The notes beneath the pieces are model-generated. The model worked only from the letters and a program-made list of their open reading frames with translations, was not told where the DNA came from and made no database searches. A DNA stretch of 64,000 nucleotides from NCBI GenBank assembly GCA_009760855.2, contig WPIO01000259.1, forward strand, positions 29,501 through 93,500, in the 5' to 3' direction. This document shows positions 21,955 to 33,593 of the stretch, in pieces; the first letter of the stretch is position 1; every line of letters begins with the position of its first letter. The stretch comes from Cristatella mucedo. Lineage: Eukaryota; Bryozoa; Phylactolaemata; Cristatellidae. The position numbers and the translations under genes were made by a program.

Positions 21955-22100
21955 GTGTGTATAGCTCAATAGAGCCTTAACGGCTACAACCAGCTGTTGC
22001 AGTCAGCAATAAGGATCGCCTGAACCAGAATTCGCGCTCACGACCTGGGTATTGAAGAGTGAGCACGTTACCTCCGGAGCTATCACGGTTCAAGGCTCTC
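21955..22100 (-). mobile_element. Diverged tRNA-derived SINE
   Basis: Reverse copy with weak tRNA-like head (GAACCGTGATAGCTCCGGAG) and body remnants GGCTCTATTGAGCTATAC. Confidence 0.45.
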
Positions 22101-22655
22101 CGATGTGTTTCTGTTAATACTTTCTGTGCACGATTTTTTGAAACAATATATTTTTCAAACCTACCAAGTTTCGCTTGATCCGTAGCGTGATCGGTTGCAT
22201 GCATGCACGACATTTTGGTGATCACGTGTACAGAAACGTTTTCTGACTGCCAATATTTTTAATTGAGGATGCACTCCAGCATCAAATCCTTTTGTGCAAT
22301 ACTCAATGTGCGGTATCATTAAATCATTACTTGAGTTGATCGCAATGTTTGCGGTTACTTGGATTTCTTGTAGCTTAACTTACCGAGGCCCTCCAAGTTC
22401 AATTAGGCGATGGGTACTTGCAAATTTATACCGTGCGAATTGCCTGGATATAGGATTCGCTATTCCATCCCTTTACCTCGTGCCTGCATTTTGAGCTGTT
22501 TCTCAAAAACAATACAAAATTAAATAAAGTCAAGTAAACGCTTTCCAAGTTTGCACCTGGCATTCGAAAGAACGAATGTTCAATACTAATTCAATTCTTT
22601 TTCGCTTCCTACCAGATATGGGCCGTATTCAGTTGTATGTTCAGGTGCTGTTCCA

Positions 22656-23500
22656 TATAATAATAATAATTAATCATAATGATGATAATTCATTTGACAT
22701 AGTGCCCTCAGAGAACTCAATCTCTTTCTAGGCACCTTACATTTGCTGCAAAGGAAATGCAATTGAATGGTGAGTAATATCGTGCTTGATAAACAACATG
22801 AATAACGTGGTTAGGGGTGACATGCATAGGGTCAGCATGCAAATGTCGTTAGTAGCAGCATGCACAGTGTCAGCACGCATGACCACTTGAAGGACCTATC
22901 ACAGGGACCCACTAAATGCAGTCCTAAATAGGTGCATTTTTAAGTTCTTCTAAATGTGGTCAAGTCAGGGGATGTTCTGACGAAAGTCGGGAGTGAGTTC
23001 CAGGCTTTGGGAGCATACGAGCTAAATGCACGGTCTCCGAAGGATTTCAGGTTTGTACGAGGTATTAGTAAACTGTTGGATTCCGAAAAGTGGGTGGTAC
23101 GATGCTTGGCCTGGTGGGGGAGTAGATCTGAGAGATAGGCTGGAGCCAAAGAATGAAGTGACAGTAAAGTGAGCGACAAAACCTTGAAGGGGATCCGTTG
23201 CTTGACTGGTAACCGGTGCAGGTCGGGGAGAAGTGGTGTGATCTGGCTACTGTGACGTTCGCGACAGACAAGCCTAGCTGCAAAGTTTTGCACCTACTGT
23301 AAGCGCCTGATTGCACAGGCCAGTAGGCCAGCAATCAGTGAGTTACAGAAGTAAAGCCGGGATGTCACAAATGCATGGACCAATTTAGGTCTGGTGTCTG
23401 TCTAAGCAGGCCCGAGTTTTAGCAATGATATTTAGCTGAAAGTAGGCAGACTTGTCTGTGGAGCGGATGTGGTTTCTTAATGAAAGGTCCCTAGCGCTTC
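22656..23500 (-). mobile_element. LINE-A 3' fragment
   Basis: Degenerate (TAA)n, stem-loop, 3' UTR and minus-strand RT C-terminal codons (HRLPVKQRIPFKVLSLTLLS, APAYLSDLLPHQAKHRTT). Confidence 0.85.
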
Positions 23501-23834
23501 ACTCGTTTTGTCCATATATCTAGCCAGACATGTTGAGATACGCTGGCGTTGTATCGGGGGGGGGGGGTTTGAACTGAAAGCTGCCTGAAAGTCTGCTACT
23601 GTTCATATGTACTCATAGACATTCGATGACAAGCAGCCTTTGCCAAGACGTTCAATTGATCTACAGCGTCGAACGGGATCGTGTCTATAGCTGTCATTAT
23701 CTGCACAAAATTTCAAACGGATAGTATTCATTAAGACACATTCTGCTGTGGGTGTATGACTAATTGTATAGCCAGCACAGTAAGTGGTCACCTCTAACCA
23801 TATTACACTTTGTGACATTTTTTTATGATACCAC

Positions 23835-23940
23835 TAACCATTCGATCATGCTTCTTTTGCAGTATATGGAAGTGCCTAGAAAGACAGCAAGCTCTGTGTG
23901 GGCGTTATACAAGTGTATTATTATTATTATTATTATGATT
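23835..23940 (+). mobile_element. Diverged LINE-A 3' tail
   Basis: CATGCTTCTTTTGCAGTATA followed by a decayed stem-loop and (ATT)n. Confidence 0.6.
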
Positions 23941-23999
23941 AGTCGTCTCTATAACTTTTTAACTTTTAGCCCTCGAGCACCAGCTACAGAATGATTGAT

Positions 24000-25050
24000 G
24001 ACTAAAGCTCATGTGGCAGCTGCTTACTATATCCAAACAACTAATTAAACTGCAGAAAGCTTCTAACTTCTGTCATTCTTGTGCATAATTGAGATTGCAA
24101 AGCGAGAGGTAAATGCCGTTTGTTATTGAACCGTGACCTAAGCTGCTGCTGCTACCACGCTACAAATTAGAAGGACACTTGAGTAGATGAGCTAGTAGAG
24201 TGTCGATTTTCAATTTAGTTATCATCCATAATTACAGCAGGCGGTAGGTATGCTCAGAGTCAGGACCACTATTTAAGGATGATTTGTACTGCTCTTTATC
24301 AAGCCTCCGGTAGGTTCTGGTTCTGCTAAAATAATTAAATTTCTCGCTAGTTAGAACAGTTTCATTTATATGACCGCACCGTTTCCTTACGGATCAAAAA
24401 AAGTACATTCAGACCATTAGACGGATCGACAGTAGATGAACCTGGGAGAAACTGGGACGTCACGTAATAGTGCTAGACGAATCCGAACGAAATCGATTAG
24501 GAACCGATTCACCTGCGCCATTTCATTCCCCCTCCAGCATAAGCTTGTGCTCTTTCAAACGCTCCCAGTTCTCTTTTTTTGCATTCAGATATTCAGGTCT
24601 ACGGGTATACAAAAGCAACTTCGCACGTATTTCTGGGACCAGCACGAACGTACAAACAGGCACTCTCAAACTCTCATGCATACGTTTTACAAACCTGCAC
24701 AGCTACTGCAATCACATTGCCAATGAAATCCCGAAACCGCTGCCTTAAAAAACGGGACCCAGCAAAATAGAATGAAAACGTGGGCACCGATTAAAGGTCA
24801 CGGATACACGGGGACCGGCCACCGGGCCCTGACCCCTTGGACCGACATGCTGCAGGCTACGCCCCTCTGCACGCCACGCCCTGGTGTTCCCCTTGGACCG
24901 ACCGGCAGGGCGCGGCTCGTTGAGCACCACGCCCCTTCCTCTTTTTAGTGGCCGTTAGTTAGAATGTCCAGCCCTGGCCTCCCTCTAGACCTTTAACAGA
25001 AGTGCAGGAATGCTATCTCGTCTAATTTTGACAAACTTGGAGAGTATCCC
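24000..25050. other. Stretch with no recognised gene
   Basis: Only short ORFs. CCCTTGGACCGAC occurs twice (24833 and 24891) within a GC-rich patch. Confidence 0.4.
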
Positions 25051-25105
25051 TGGTAGCCGAAAAGGCTCTTCTGTCGCTATGCAAACGATGTGATTAAATT
25101 AGCTA
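25050..25105 (+). mobile_element. SINE 3'-end fragment
   Basis: GCCGAAAAGGCTCTTCTGTC then GCTATGCAAACGATGTGATT match the SINE tail only. Confidence 0.45.
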
Positions 25106-25479
25106 GTATTTTTATTCCTAAATTCAAACCCACTGGCAATGGTTTCGCCATGTGTACTAACCGTTCAGTCTGGGCTTCGCAACAGGGACTTGTTCCGGGC
25201 GGCTGGTACCGCAAGCACCTAGCACGGCTTTGCTTTGAAATATGTGGGTTTTTACAAAGGATATATACTATCGATAATAATAATAATAATAATAATAGCA
25301 ATATGATCGTCCGTGTTGCACCGTAAAACGTGATCTATATCTAGGCACTTTGCAACTGATTGCAGAGAGTCAGCACCAAAAGGGTTAATGAGAGGTAATT
25401 GTATTCTCCCCTGGACGCTCCCCTCTCGCACATTTCCCTCCATTGTTTTGGGTATTCCCTCCCTCCCCCCGTGTATGGC

Positions 25480-25650
25480 TTAGGGTTTTAGGTTTTAGGG
25501 TTTAGTGTTCAAGGTTTAGTGTTTATGGATTTAGGGTTTACTATTTAGGGTTTTAGGGTTTAGTGTTTAGGGGTTTAGAGTTTTAGGGTTTAGTGTTTAG
25601 GGTTCTTAGAGTTTAGGGTGTAGGATTTAGGATTTAGGGCTTGGGCGGGC
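25480..25650. repeat. Interstitial telomere-like TTTAGGG repeats
   Basis: Imperfect units of TTTAGGG / TTAGGGTTT / TTTAGTG about 20 times over 170 bases. See findings. Confidence 0.8.
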
Positions 25651-25984
25651 TTTGCCTCCGCGGCCTTAATCCACCCTTGCTGGTATTCCGTGCTTTAACT
25701 AGTGCGTATTAGGGCGCAACAAGATCTCCTGAGATCGAGTTATACTCAGTAGGCCTCCGAGGCTTCGAACTCATATGCAGGAACGAACGGCAGGCCATAA
25801 CACGCGCCCGCTTTGACGGGTAGCAACACGTGCAACCGCTGCCGCAGCCGCCTTGACCGCAGCAACTACCACCACCGCAGCTAACTCCATTAGTAAGCAT
25901 CCTCTCAATCCATCCTTCCTTCCAAATATACTGAATTGATTTTATTTCAATAAAGGACGAACTTCATTTGATCACGTGAATATA

Positions 25985-25992
25985 AATATATA

Positions 25993-26063
<71 letters not shown>
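25985..26063. repeat. (AT)n microsatellite
   Basis: Long AT dinucleotide run with a short interruption TTAGTATG near 26029. Confidence 0.95.
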
Positions 26064-26499
26064 TCTTAGTTATACATTCATCAACATCGGAGGAAATGTC
26101 CTACAACTGACATGCACGGCATCAAGCATGTAAAAGTGCACCAATATGCTTAGCCCAGCATTCTAATGAAATCATGAAAACAGCAATGGCCAGCCGTTAG
26201 TAAAACCAATGCGGCACGAGCAGCACACGGCATCCAAAAACTAGAAAAGTTGACAGGGGCGTGGCGAAAGCTGACAGGAAGAGATGCAGTGACTCGACCT
26301 GAGATGCAAGGTCATGGCCCGGAGTCATGGCTCCAGACTTTAGATGCACTTGATCTGAAACTCGATCATCAATGGATATCCCTTTTTAGCGTGAGGTACT
26401 GCAAGATGGCTAGATGCCGAGTTTCGGTCAGTGCGATAGCACACTAAAGGTGCCACTGAAGCTAGGACAAAAGGATTCAGCGCGAGACCAATTGTGTAG

Positions 26500-26768
26500 A
26501 TGGTGCAAGGTCTGTGACTTTAAGACTTGCTCTATTCCTACCGGTTATAATCTCTGTAGTTATTTTAATACTACTATTAGGTTTCAGCCCGTCGAACATG
26601 ACGGGAAAATGTGCACCCTCATTCCGTCGTGCTGCTTCTGCTTCTTCATCCGTCGCATCCGGCTCGGGTTGCTGCTGGCAAGAATGGGCGTGGCCATGGT
26701 CCTTTCAGCCTTTCCTCGCTCAGGAGAAGCTGAAAAATGCAGCCTATGCAGCTGAGAGTGAGAAATGA
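26500..26768 (+). CDS. Candidate terminal exon with membrane segment
   Basis: An open frame entered from a weak acceptor (CAATTGTGTAG|) in phase 1, which matches the donor proposed at 21688. It codes a very hydrophobic span (RLALFLPVIISVVILILLL, about residues 6-25), a potential N-glycosylation site (NMT), a Ser/Ala-rich stretch and a Trp-rich segment, and stops at TGA 26766. The overlapping ORF in another frame (26414-26755) is Cys-rich and less convincing. Assignment to the gene at 46-21687 rests on phase and strand only. Confidence 0.3.
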
Positions 26769-27904
26769 ATGTTAATCACGATGCAGGAGACTCTCGGGAC
26801 ATCTCTCGACGCTCGGTCGTGGTTGGCATTCATTAAGCATACGCACTGGCTGCGACTTTAAAGCCCACCATTAATTCACGACCATTTAAAAACTGGCAAC
26901 ACTCACTCTTGGTACTAATCCTTCAGCTGTACAATACGTGTACTCAGCTTTGCTGAGCGGAAACTAGGCGGCGCCGGAATCGCCGGTCGTTTATTCGAGC
27001 GTCGAGTGCAGGGAGCTGCAGCTGTGGTAGCGCCATGGCCAGTCTTTGAAAACCCTTCCAAATTCGAACCCGTTTTTTAGTGTTTTTTCAATTTATAGCA
27101 TTTCAATAATCATTTCAACTATGAGAGTTTGGGCTGCAGCTAAGAGTACACGTTAGAAAACCATCTCCTCTCTCCAGGTCAATTCTTAAACACTCATCAT
27201 TGCTATAGCCTCGTTGTAGGACAATAAGTCTAATCTAAATGAGATTTCAGGGACGGGCAAACAGACTATGTAATTAAAAAGCCTAGCTTCTAATAAGATT
27301 CGGCAGTATTCTTGTTCTAATGCAATATATATGTATAGCCGCTCTCTGCCGATAACTGCTGAACTCTTACTGTTGGTTACTGCTGTAAGCATCGGCGGCA
27401 GAGCCAGAAGGGCAGGGGAGTCTCCTTCAATGGTGCCGTGACCTGGCCGAACTCTATTTCGACTCCCAACGACAGTCTGGACTGAGGACGAAAGTATGAA
27501 GTCCTAATTCCACTCGACGAGCAGCTCCTCCGAGTTCGTGTCGAATACACGCTGTGCTGGTGGTATTGCCTCGATGCTGCTCTCGTAAGGCAGTGTACAA
27601 TAAATTCTGTCCGTGTCTCCGTGTCTAAGCAGCAGGTAAAGCAGCAGCTGCTGCTTCAGCAGGAGTAGCTTCAAGCCAAGAAAGTCACCGTTGTGGGACC
27701 TGCCGACAAGTTCCGCTTAGTTCGTCTATATCAAAGACAGCAGACTGATTCCCAAGCGAAGCGCTCGCTCGTAGCCAGACAGCGTCTCCGTTGACTCGGC
27801 GATTAATAGAAACCTGAATTCACCTTGACCTCACTGAAGTCAAGCCGCTGGCAGCGTTAAAGATGTCAACACGAAATATGCGATCGTTCATATTCACACT
27901 ATCA

Positions 27905-28280
27905 TCTAATTGAGACCTACCAGCTCCCAAAGCCTGGAACTCCTCCCTCCCGACCTGCGTCAGAACATCCCCTGACCTGACCACATTTAAAAGACACTTA
28001 AAAACACGCCTATTTAGGACAGCATTTAGTGGGTCCCTGTGATTCGTCCTTGATGTGCTTATGCGTGCTGACACTGTGCATGCTGCCACTAACCACGTTT
28101 GCAAGCTGACCCTGTGCATGTCACCCTTAACCACGCTATTGATGTTGTTTGTTTATCAAGCGTGATATTACTCACCATTCAATTGCATTTCCTTCTGCAG
28201 CAAATGTAAAGCGTCATGAAATAGATTGAGTTTTCTGAGGGCGCTTTATGAAGTGCATTAATATTATTATAAATTTAATC
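27905..28280 (+). mobile_element. LINE-A 3' fragment
   Basis: Plus-strand match to the last RT codons and 3' UTR (CCCGACCTGCGTCAGAACAT, TGATTCGTCCTTGATGTGCT), ending in a stem-loop and ATTATTAT, followed by an (AC)n-rich stretch to 28325. Confidence 0.8.
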
Positions 28281-28885
28281 ACACATACCCACACACACAC
28301 ACATACACACACACACTCACACACATTCTACGAAGCTACGGCGTGGTGGTTTTTGTTCCCTTCTTTATTGGGTCATTACCAAAGAATATGTGTTGGTTAT
28401 TCTTTCCTCTGAGATTTCAGCAGGGGGACGAGTTTTGTGAACGCAACATATAAATTGCCGATTGCTATTACCATCAGTGCAGTTAGTATTATTACCAAGG
28501 CTATGGCTGGCTATTTGACCGTGAATACTACATTATGAAGTGTCAGAGTTTTTCCTTACGAAATGGCAACCTCAATAAAGTCTCCTAGAAAGAGCTCGTT
28601 TCTCGAAGACTCTGTGCCATTTCCTCTGTGGCCTTAACTGGCAGATAAACCTAGTCCTGCCATGAATCAGGTTTTTAATACGTCTCTAGACGTCAGGTTT
28701 GTTCTAAAGTCTTTCCAACTGGCCATCGTTTTAACAATAGTTAGAAAGCTGGATTCAAGGTCCCAGCAAGCATTCCGGAAACTATCAGCTTCCCTCCACC
28801 CCTTTGGGCAAAGATTCTGGAAGAGATTGTCGCCACGAAGTTTGTAGAACACATTGGAAAATAATGAATTGCCAGACGATTTTCA

Positions 28886-29070
28886 ATAGAGATTCCGGCG
28901 ACGCGACTCCACTGAGACTGCTCTCCTCCGTGTAAACAACGATATCCTATGCTGCAATGACATTGTGCATGTCACGTGACCGGGCCCTGCATCATCTATC
29001 TAGATGCTGCGTTCGACACTACTGATCACGATATCCTAAGCAACACGGCATATCACTGCTCCTACTCTCC
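28886..29070 (+). mobile_element. Degenerate LINE reverse-transcriptase fragment
   Basis: Short coding traces DSTETALL and motif A (LDAAFDTTDHDILSN) in broken frames, related to but diverged from LINE-A. Confidence 0.6.
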
Positions 29071-29099
29071 TATAAATCACTGCTCGTCAACATCGTGAG

Positions 29100-29485
29100 C
29101 TGTAACAGCGCGACTCGCACTGAAGGCGCGGCGAAGCGTAAAGCATGCCGCGCGCGGACGGCCCGCCCAGTCCATAAGCTGACGGCGCCCGGTCTCGCCT
29201 CGCCCAGCGAGACCGCAGCCGCCGGCTGCGCACGGGCTACGGTCAGCTTGCCAGAGTCCGCACGCGTTGCAATGGCCGACTGTCCAGCGCGGCCGAACCA
29301 CGCGGGCTGCGCGTTTCATCTACGGACCGCCCCCACTTCGTACCGAGTCTAGGTATTACGCGGATGGAGGGGGCGGCGGCGGAGGCCGGCTGGGTCTGAG
29401 CGCCGGTACCGAGTGCCGAAGAAACAGCGAGTCCATGACAAAAAGAATCTGTTGCGCGTTCTCGCGAGAGTCTCAGTCGGCCGCA
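29100..29485 (+). promoter_or_regulatory. GC-rich CpG-dense region upstream of LSM2
   Basis: The ~390 bases before the LSM2 ATG are very GC- and CpG-rich compared with flanking LINE remnants, as expected for a housekeeping promoter and 5' UTR. No TATA box is evident. The overlapping ORFs on both strands are composition artefacts. Confidence 0.45.
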
Positions 29486-30544
29486 ATGGTGAGTTCCTGG
29501 CGCGGTTTCGAACTGCTGCGGCCGCTTCGTGGCTTGTCAGCCGTCGAGCCCGCTGCAGCTTTCCAATCGCTCTCGTTTTAGCTGTTCTACTCATTTTTCA
29601 AGTCGCTGGTGGGAAAAGATGTAGTCGTCGAACTAAAGAATGATCTGAGGTACGGCCCGGTCCGCCCGTGCCCACGAGCGCCGGCGGCCGCCGCGGCTGC
29701 GGGCTGGCCCGCCCGCTCGCGGTTTTCCTTGACGCAATCTGGAAAAAGGTCTCGCGCGCCAGCTCCTCCTGGCTTGCCAATGTCTCTAGCCGCGACGGCA
29801 GCGGCCTGCTGAGATCGTGCCTTCCCTCTCGCCGGCTCGGCCGGCTGCAGAGAAGGTCGCTGTGGCTGCCGGCTCCTCCGGTTGGTTGTTCGTTCACCGC
29901 CGCGTGCCGTCCGTCGTTGCAGCATATGCGGCACGCTGCATTCCGTCGACCAATATCTCAACATCAAGCTCATCGACATTTCCGTGACCGATCCGGACAA
30001 GTATCCGCACATGGTGAGTGAGTGCTGCCCCGTCGCTCGCCGGCAGCATGCGACAGCTCGCAGGGAGTGGAGCGACGCTCGCAGGGCGGGAGCTAGGAGC
30101 TGTAGGCCGCCGGTAGCTTTAGGCGGCGGCAGCAGCAGCAGACGGCCGCTCGGTCAGTGCGGACCATTTGTTCGTCGACCAGTTTCGCCGTGCGGCGGCG
30201 GCTGGAGGGCGTCAGGGTCGGGTCGGCGTCTCGCTGCCTCGAATCGTGCGAAGACTCAGCAGGCGTCCGGTCACGAGGGTCGCGAGGCCGACGTCGCGCT
30301 ATTCCGGCGAGCTATGGCGGCGTTGTCGCGTTCGCTGCTTTGAGCGTGTCGCCGGGGCAGTAGCAGCAGCAGGCTCTCAGCGGCTGCAGCAGCGACGACG
30401 CTCGGCATTTCGCAGATGTCGGTGAAGAGCTGCTTCATCCGAGGATCGGTCGTGCGCTACGTTCAACTTCCGGCTGACGAGTGCGACACACAGCTGCTTC
30501 AGGATGCTGCTCGCAAAGAGGCTTCGCAGAACAAGAAAAGATAG
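29486..30544 (+). CDS. LSM2: LSm2, U6 snRNA-associated Sm-like protein (four exons)
   Basis: Coding exons are 29486-29488 (ATG only, donor GTGAGT), 29582-29649, 29923-30013 and 30416-30544 (stop TAG 30542-30544); all introns are GT-AG and the phases agree. The 96-residue product matches LSm2 end to end: LFYSFFKSLVGKDVVVELKN (Sm1), SICGTLHSVDQYLNIKL, ISVTDPDKYPHM, then SCFIRGSVVRYVQLP (Sm2 with its RG loop) and LLQDAARKEASQNKKR. The usual length is 95. LSm2 is part of the LSm2-8 ring that binds the U6 snRNA 3' end in the nucleus and of LSm1-7 in cytoplasmic mRNA decapping. The gene is compact in GC-rich DNA, unlike the long repeat-filled introns around it. The start codon being the last three bases of exon 1 is notable but typical of splice-split starts. 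Confidence 0.97.
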
Positions 30545-30900
30545 TGGGTGGCGCGCCGGATGTGCATGGGAGGGACGCCGGCGGCCTCATCGACGATAGA
30601 GAAGTCGCCGGCCACCGCCTGTGCACGGTTGCTCTTCGATCGAGCGTGCAACCTGCCATTCGTGACCTCTGTCACTGCTGGAATAGACTTTCGCGTTGTT
30701 TTTTTCACGTAACCTTGAGCACCCGTTCATTCGGCCATCGTTTGTTTCGAACGCCGTTTGCACGAGCTACATGGTGCCTCGGGAGCCAATGGCCTACTCG
30801 CCAAAGTAGTCAGCGCTCGGCTGCGCAGCCCCGTGCGTGGTGCGCGGCGTTGCGCGGCTCTCCGATAGAGACAGCCAGGCGATGGTGTCGCTGCGAATCC

Positions 30901-30906
30901 AATAAA
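30901..30906 (+). promoter_or_regulatory. Polyadenylation signal AATAAA, likely for LSM2
   Basis: First canonical AATAAA downstream of the LSM2 stop codon, about 360 bases after it on the same strand; no other gene lies between. Confidence 0.55.
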
Positions 30907-32562
30907 CGAGAGCGAACTAAATGCCTGCATAACTAAAGTCTTGCCATATTGCCAGTGATGTGGCCTAGCGTGCCCCTCGGGCTTGCCTTGGAGAGCCTAG
31001 GAGGTTAGGACCGTGCCGGTGCAGCCCTGCCTGCCCGCTTGCTGCTGCTGTGCATGGCCGCCTGGGCGCCCTCGCTGCAGCAGCAGCAGCAGTCGCTGCT
31101 GCTGCGTTTGTAGTTGTGTGCCATTTGTCAGTACGACCGCAGCCGTGGCTTCCGGAGTCGCCGCAGATGACAAGCCACTGGCTGTCTCGTGGCACCTCAG
31201 ATGTTTCGGGCATGAGCGTTCAGCCACTAAGGCTCGCTAGGACAGCTTGGTGGCGAGCAGGAGGAAGAGGAGGAGGCACTACTGCTGCTTGCTTCGACTC
31301 GTACCAGGTCAAAGGTGAGCCTCTTTCAGCTCGATGCCGACGTCGTGCAGCACTTGTCGCCTGCAGCCTGCCTGCTGCATATGGGTGACCCTTACTTAGT
31401 GGGACTCTTTGAGTTGCAGCTCATTGATGTCCAGCCTTGGCTTGTCTGGCTTGCCCTAGCTCTCTCCCTCCCTACCCCCCCACCCTCCCACCCACCTGAT
31501 CCCCTGCATCAGGCCGAGCTTGTGGCGAATGGCGGCAAAATGCCTGGCTCGACAGCGAAATCCCCCCCACGCTGCTGCTGCTGCTTTCGATGCTTCGAGC
31601 AGCAGTGCGCATGCGCGCTCTGCCCTTCTCGAAGCTTCGAGACTGAGTGCTCGCATCTGCTGCACGACGTCACTTGACCGGACCACGTGCAGCCGCGCAC
31701 CCCAATCGGTGCCGTGTAAGCCGTCAGCGTAGGACAAACGCAGCTCATATTAGCCAAAGCGATTCAACTGGCTCCTAGCGCTCACTGGTTTACTATGTGC
31801 TACACCGATAGACATGTGACATTGTGACACATTGTGCTCTCAATGTTCGGTAGTAGCAGCGGTGCCGTCCGTAGCTTGGACATTAGAACCGACAGCCATA
31901 GGCGAGACGACTCATCCACTGGTCGTTCGACCTATTGGCAGCGGTGCTTAAATGCATTACGCCTGCTTCCTGTGGAACAAGCCGCACCGGTGGCCGCGTG
32001 GCGCCAAGCTAGCTCTGCAATCGGTCCTTGCCGGCCCAATCACCAGCCTCCGATTGGGGGCTGCTCGACGATTGACTAGCGCAGCAGCTGCTGCTGCTGC
32101 TGCATCAGATGCATGGCTGCACGGAAGCAAGCAACAGACCGGAAGTTACATGAGCAAGCAAGTTGCTATGGCTGAGCGATTGCCGTCACGTGACTGCGAT
32201 GCGTGCCCTGCGAGAAGCCGGCTCTGTTAGCATTGGTCAGCCCAAGTATCCAGGTCGAGACGAAAAAAGCTGGTCCTGCTCGAGAGCCTCTTGCCGCGGC
32301 ACTACTTTTGGAGAATGTGCACAGGCAGCAGCGATCCGTGCATGCCATTGCGTGAGTAGCCCCGGTCCAGCTTGTGCTGCTTGTCCAGCAGCGCTGCCTG
32401 TTGTGTCCAGGGGAAGTCGGCGCAGCCACTTCCGGTGATGGCACTGTCGGTCGCCTTGCTGAGACAGCGTCACACAAAACGAGAGCGAGTCTCGGCCTCA
32501 GCGTGGCACTGGCCCACAGCAGCTCGCTGCATCCCCGGATGTACCCTGGCCCCTATCGTTCG
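30907..32562. other. GC-rich CAG/CTG-rich spacer between LSM2 and the SHIPPO gene
   Basis: Contains CTGCTG/CAGCAG runs (31040-31110, 32080-32110) and long open frames on both strands that reflect composition. One donor-like end (GTCAAAG|GTGAGC, 31314) follows a plus frame ending CFDSYQVK, but no partner exon was found. Confidence 0.45.
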
Positions 32563-32705
32563 CTAGAAGCTTGCGAACGGGCCGAGCTGTGCGAGCGAGC
32601 CTCGTGCTGCGAGGCACCTATCGGCTTTCTTGATGCTGAAACAGGGCGAGCTCTTTTGAGCCACCCGTAGCTGCGGACTGTAGGTGCCCGGCCCGGGTGT
32701 GACGT
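32563..32705 (-). CDS. SHIPPO-repeat (ODF3/CIMAP-like) 3' exon
   Basis: The minus-strand acceptor CGCCTGTTGCAG| is followed in phase 1 by (D)VTPGPGTYSPQLRVAQKSS and PCFSIKKADRCLA, a clear SHIPPO unit (TPGPGTY...PCFSI). The phase joins exactly to the 33341 donor. The frame ends at TAG 32563-32565 after LGPFASF. A donor-like GATAG|GTGCCT inside could instead lead to a further exon, so the exact C-terminus is uncertain. Confidence 0.7.
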
Positions 32706-32889
32706 CTGCAACAGGCGAGCAACACGCGTTTTTGTCAGGTGCGCAGCCACCTAGGCAGCGGTGCTGGGGGAATGCTGGGTGAGGGAGGGAGGGAGGGACA
32801 GAGCATCTCATACTAGAAGCGTCTCACTTTGGCATGGCACACTTCTTCCATACTGCTCACATGCTCGGCTGACCTCGGCTCGCCTCCTG

Positions 32890-33005
32890 AGCGATGCTTC
32901 TCACTTTCTCTTTGTTTTGCGAGATGAAAGCTGTCGGCCACCGTATGCGAACCGAAAGCCGGCCGCTTAGGCTTCCGAGTTCGCCAGAGAATCTCGAACA
33001 ATCGC
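32890..33005 (+). mobile_element. LINE-B 3' UTR fragment in a SHIPPO gene intron
   Basis: CTTCTCACTTTCTCTTTGTT ... CGGCCACCGTATGCGAACCG ... GCTTAGGCTTCCGAG match the LINE-B 3' UTR with divergence. Confidence 0.55.
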
Positions 33006-33152
33006 ACCAGCTAAGTGTACTTTCAGCTTTTCTCTCTTGCAGACAGACAGACAGTGGCAGATGCAAGCGTCGCTGCATGTGTGCACACGTACATGACGTA
33101 CTTATACTAGACGCAGCTGCTCTCGAATTTGCATATTTGCATGTGCTTGCTG

Positions 33153-33181
33153 CAGGCACACACACACACACACACACACAC
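33153..33181. repeat. (CA)n microsatellite
   Basis: About 13 CA units in the SHIPPO gene 3' intron. Confidence 0.95.
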
Positions 33182-33340
33182 GTGCTTACTGCCTGCTTGC
33201 ATGCAGTTTACTTCCTTTCCGAAGCTCAGGCAGAGGTCAGGTTGCAGCCTGCTTTGCGGCCGTGCCCTAACGCAGCTGCTGGGTCGGCCTAGGCAGAAAG
33301 TGTGTGATATCAGCAGCTGGTGCTGCCCGCGGCTGCTCAC

Positions 33341-33593
33341 CTCGGCTCGACCAGAGGGCCGTGCCGTTGTGACGGAACGAGTGACTGAGCGCCGGTGCGC
33401 TGCGGTGCACCAGCCTGTCGGCCCGGTCACGGTCGTAGAAGGCCGCCGCAGTCGGCAGGGCGTTCTCCTTGTGCGAAGCCTCGGCGAATGTGACCTTGGC
33501 CTTGTGTCCCATGGTGAAGGCCGGGAATTCCGTCAGCGTTGCCTGCTTTTGTCCGAGTTCCATTTTAGGTTTGTATGCTGTCGGCGAGGGCCA
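33341..33593 (-). CDS. SHIPPO-repeat (ODF3/CIMAP-like) internal exon
   Basis: The minus-strand exon runs from acceptor CCGCCTGCAG| (phase 0) to donor GCCGAG|GTGAGC (phase 1). It codes WPSPTAYKPKMELG, then FPAFTMGHKAKVTFAE, then LPTAAAFYDRDRADRL and APALSHSFRHNG: two degenerate SHIPPO units (PSPTAY...PAFTMG and LPTAAAFY...APALSHSF). The donor phase matches the next exon at 32705. Upstream in-frame codons to 33944 belong to the intron. A ciliary/flagellar microtubule protein is the family expectation. Confidence 0.7.

Noticed and set aside
27420-27800. TGGTGCCGTGACCTGGCC at 27429, like a BEL/Pao primer-binding region
   Set aside because: No LTR ends, TSD, gag or pol could be found beside it.
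29095-29643. Several GC-rich ORFs upstream of and across LSM2 exons 1-2
   Set aside because: They overlap the LSM2 5' region and introns, lack motifs and reflect composition; LSM2 is decisive.
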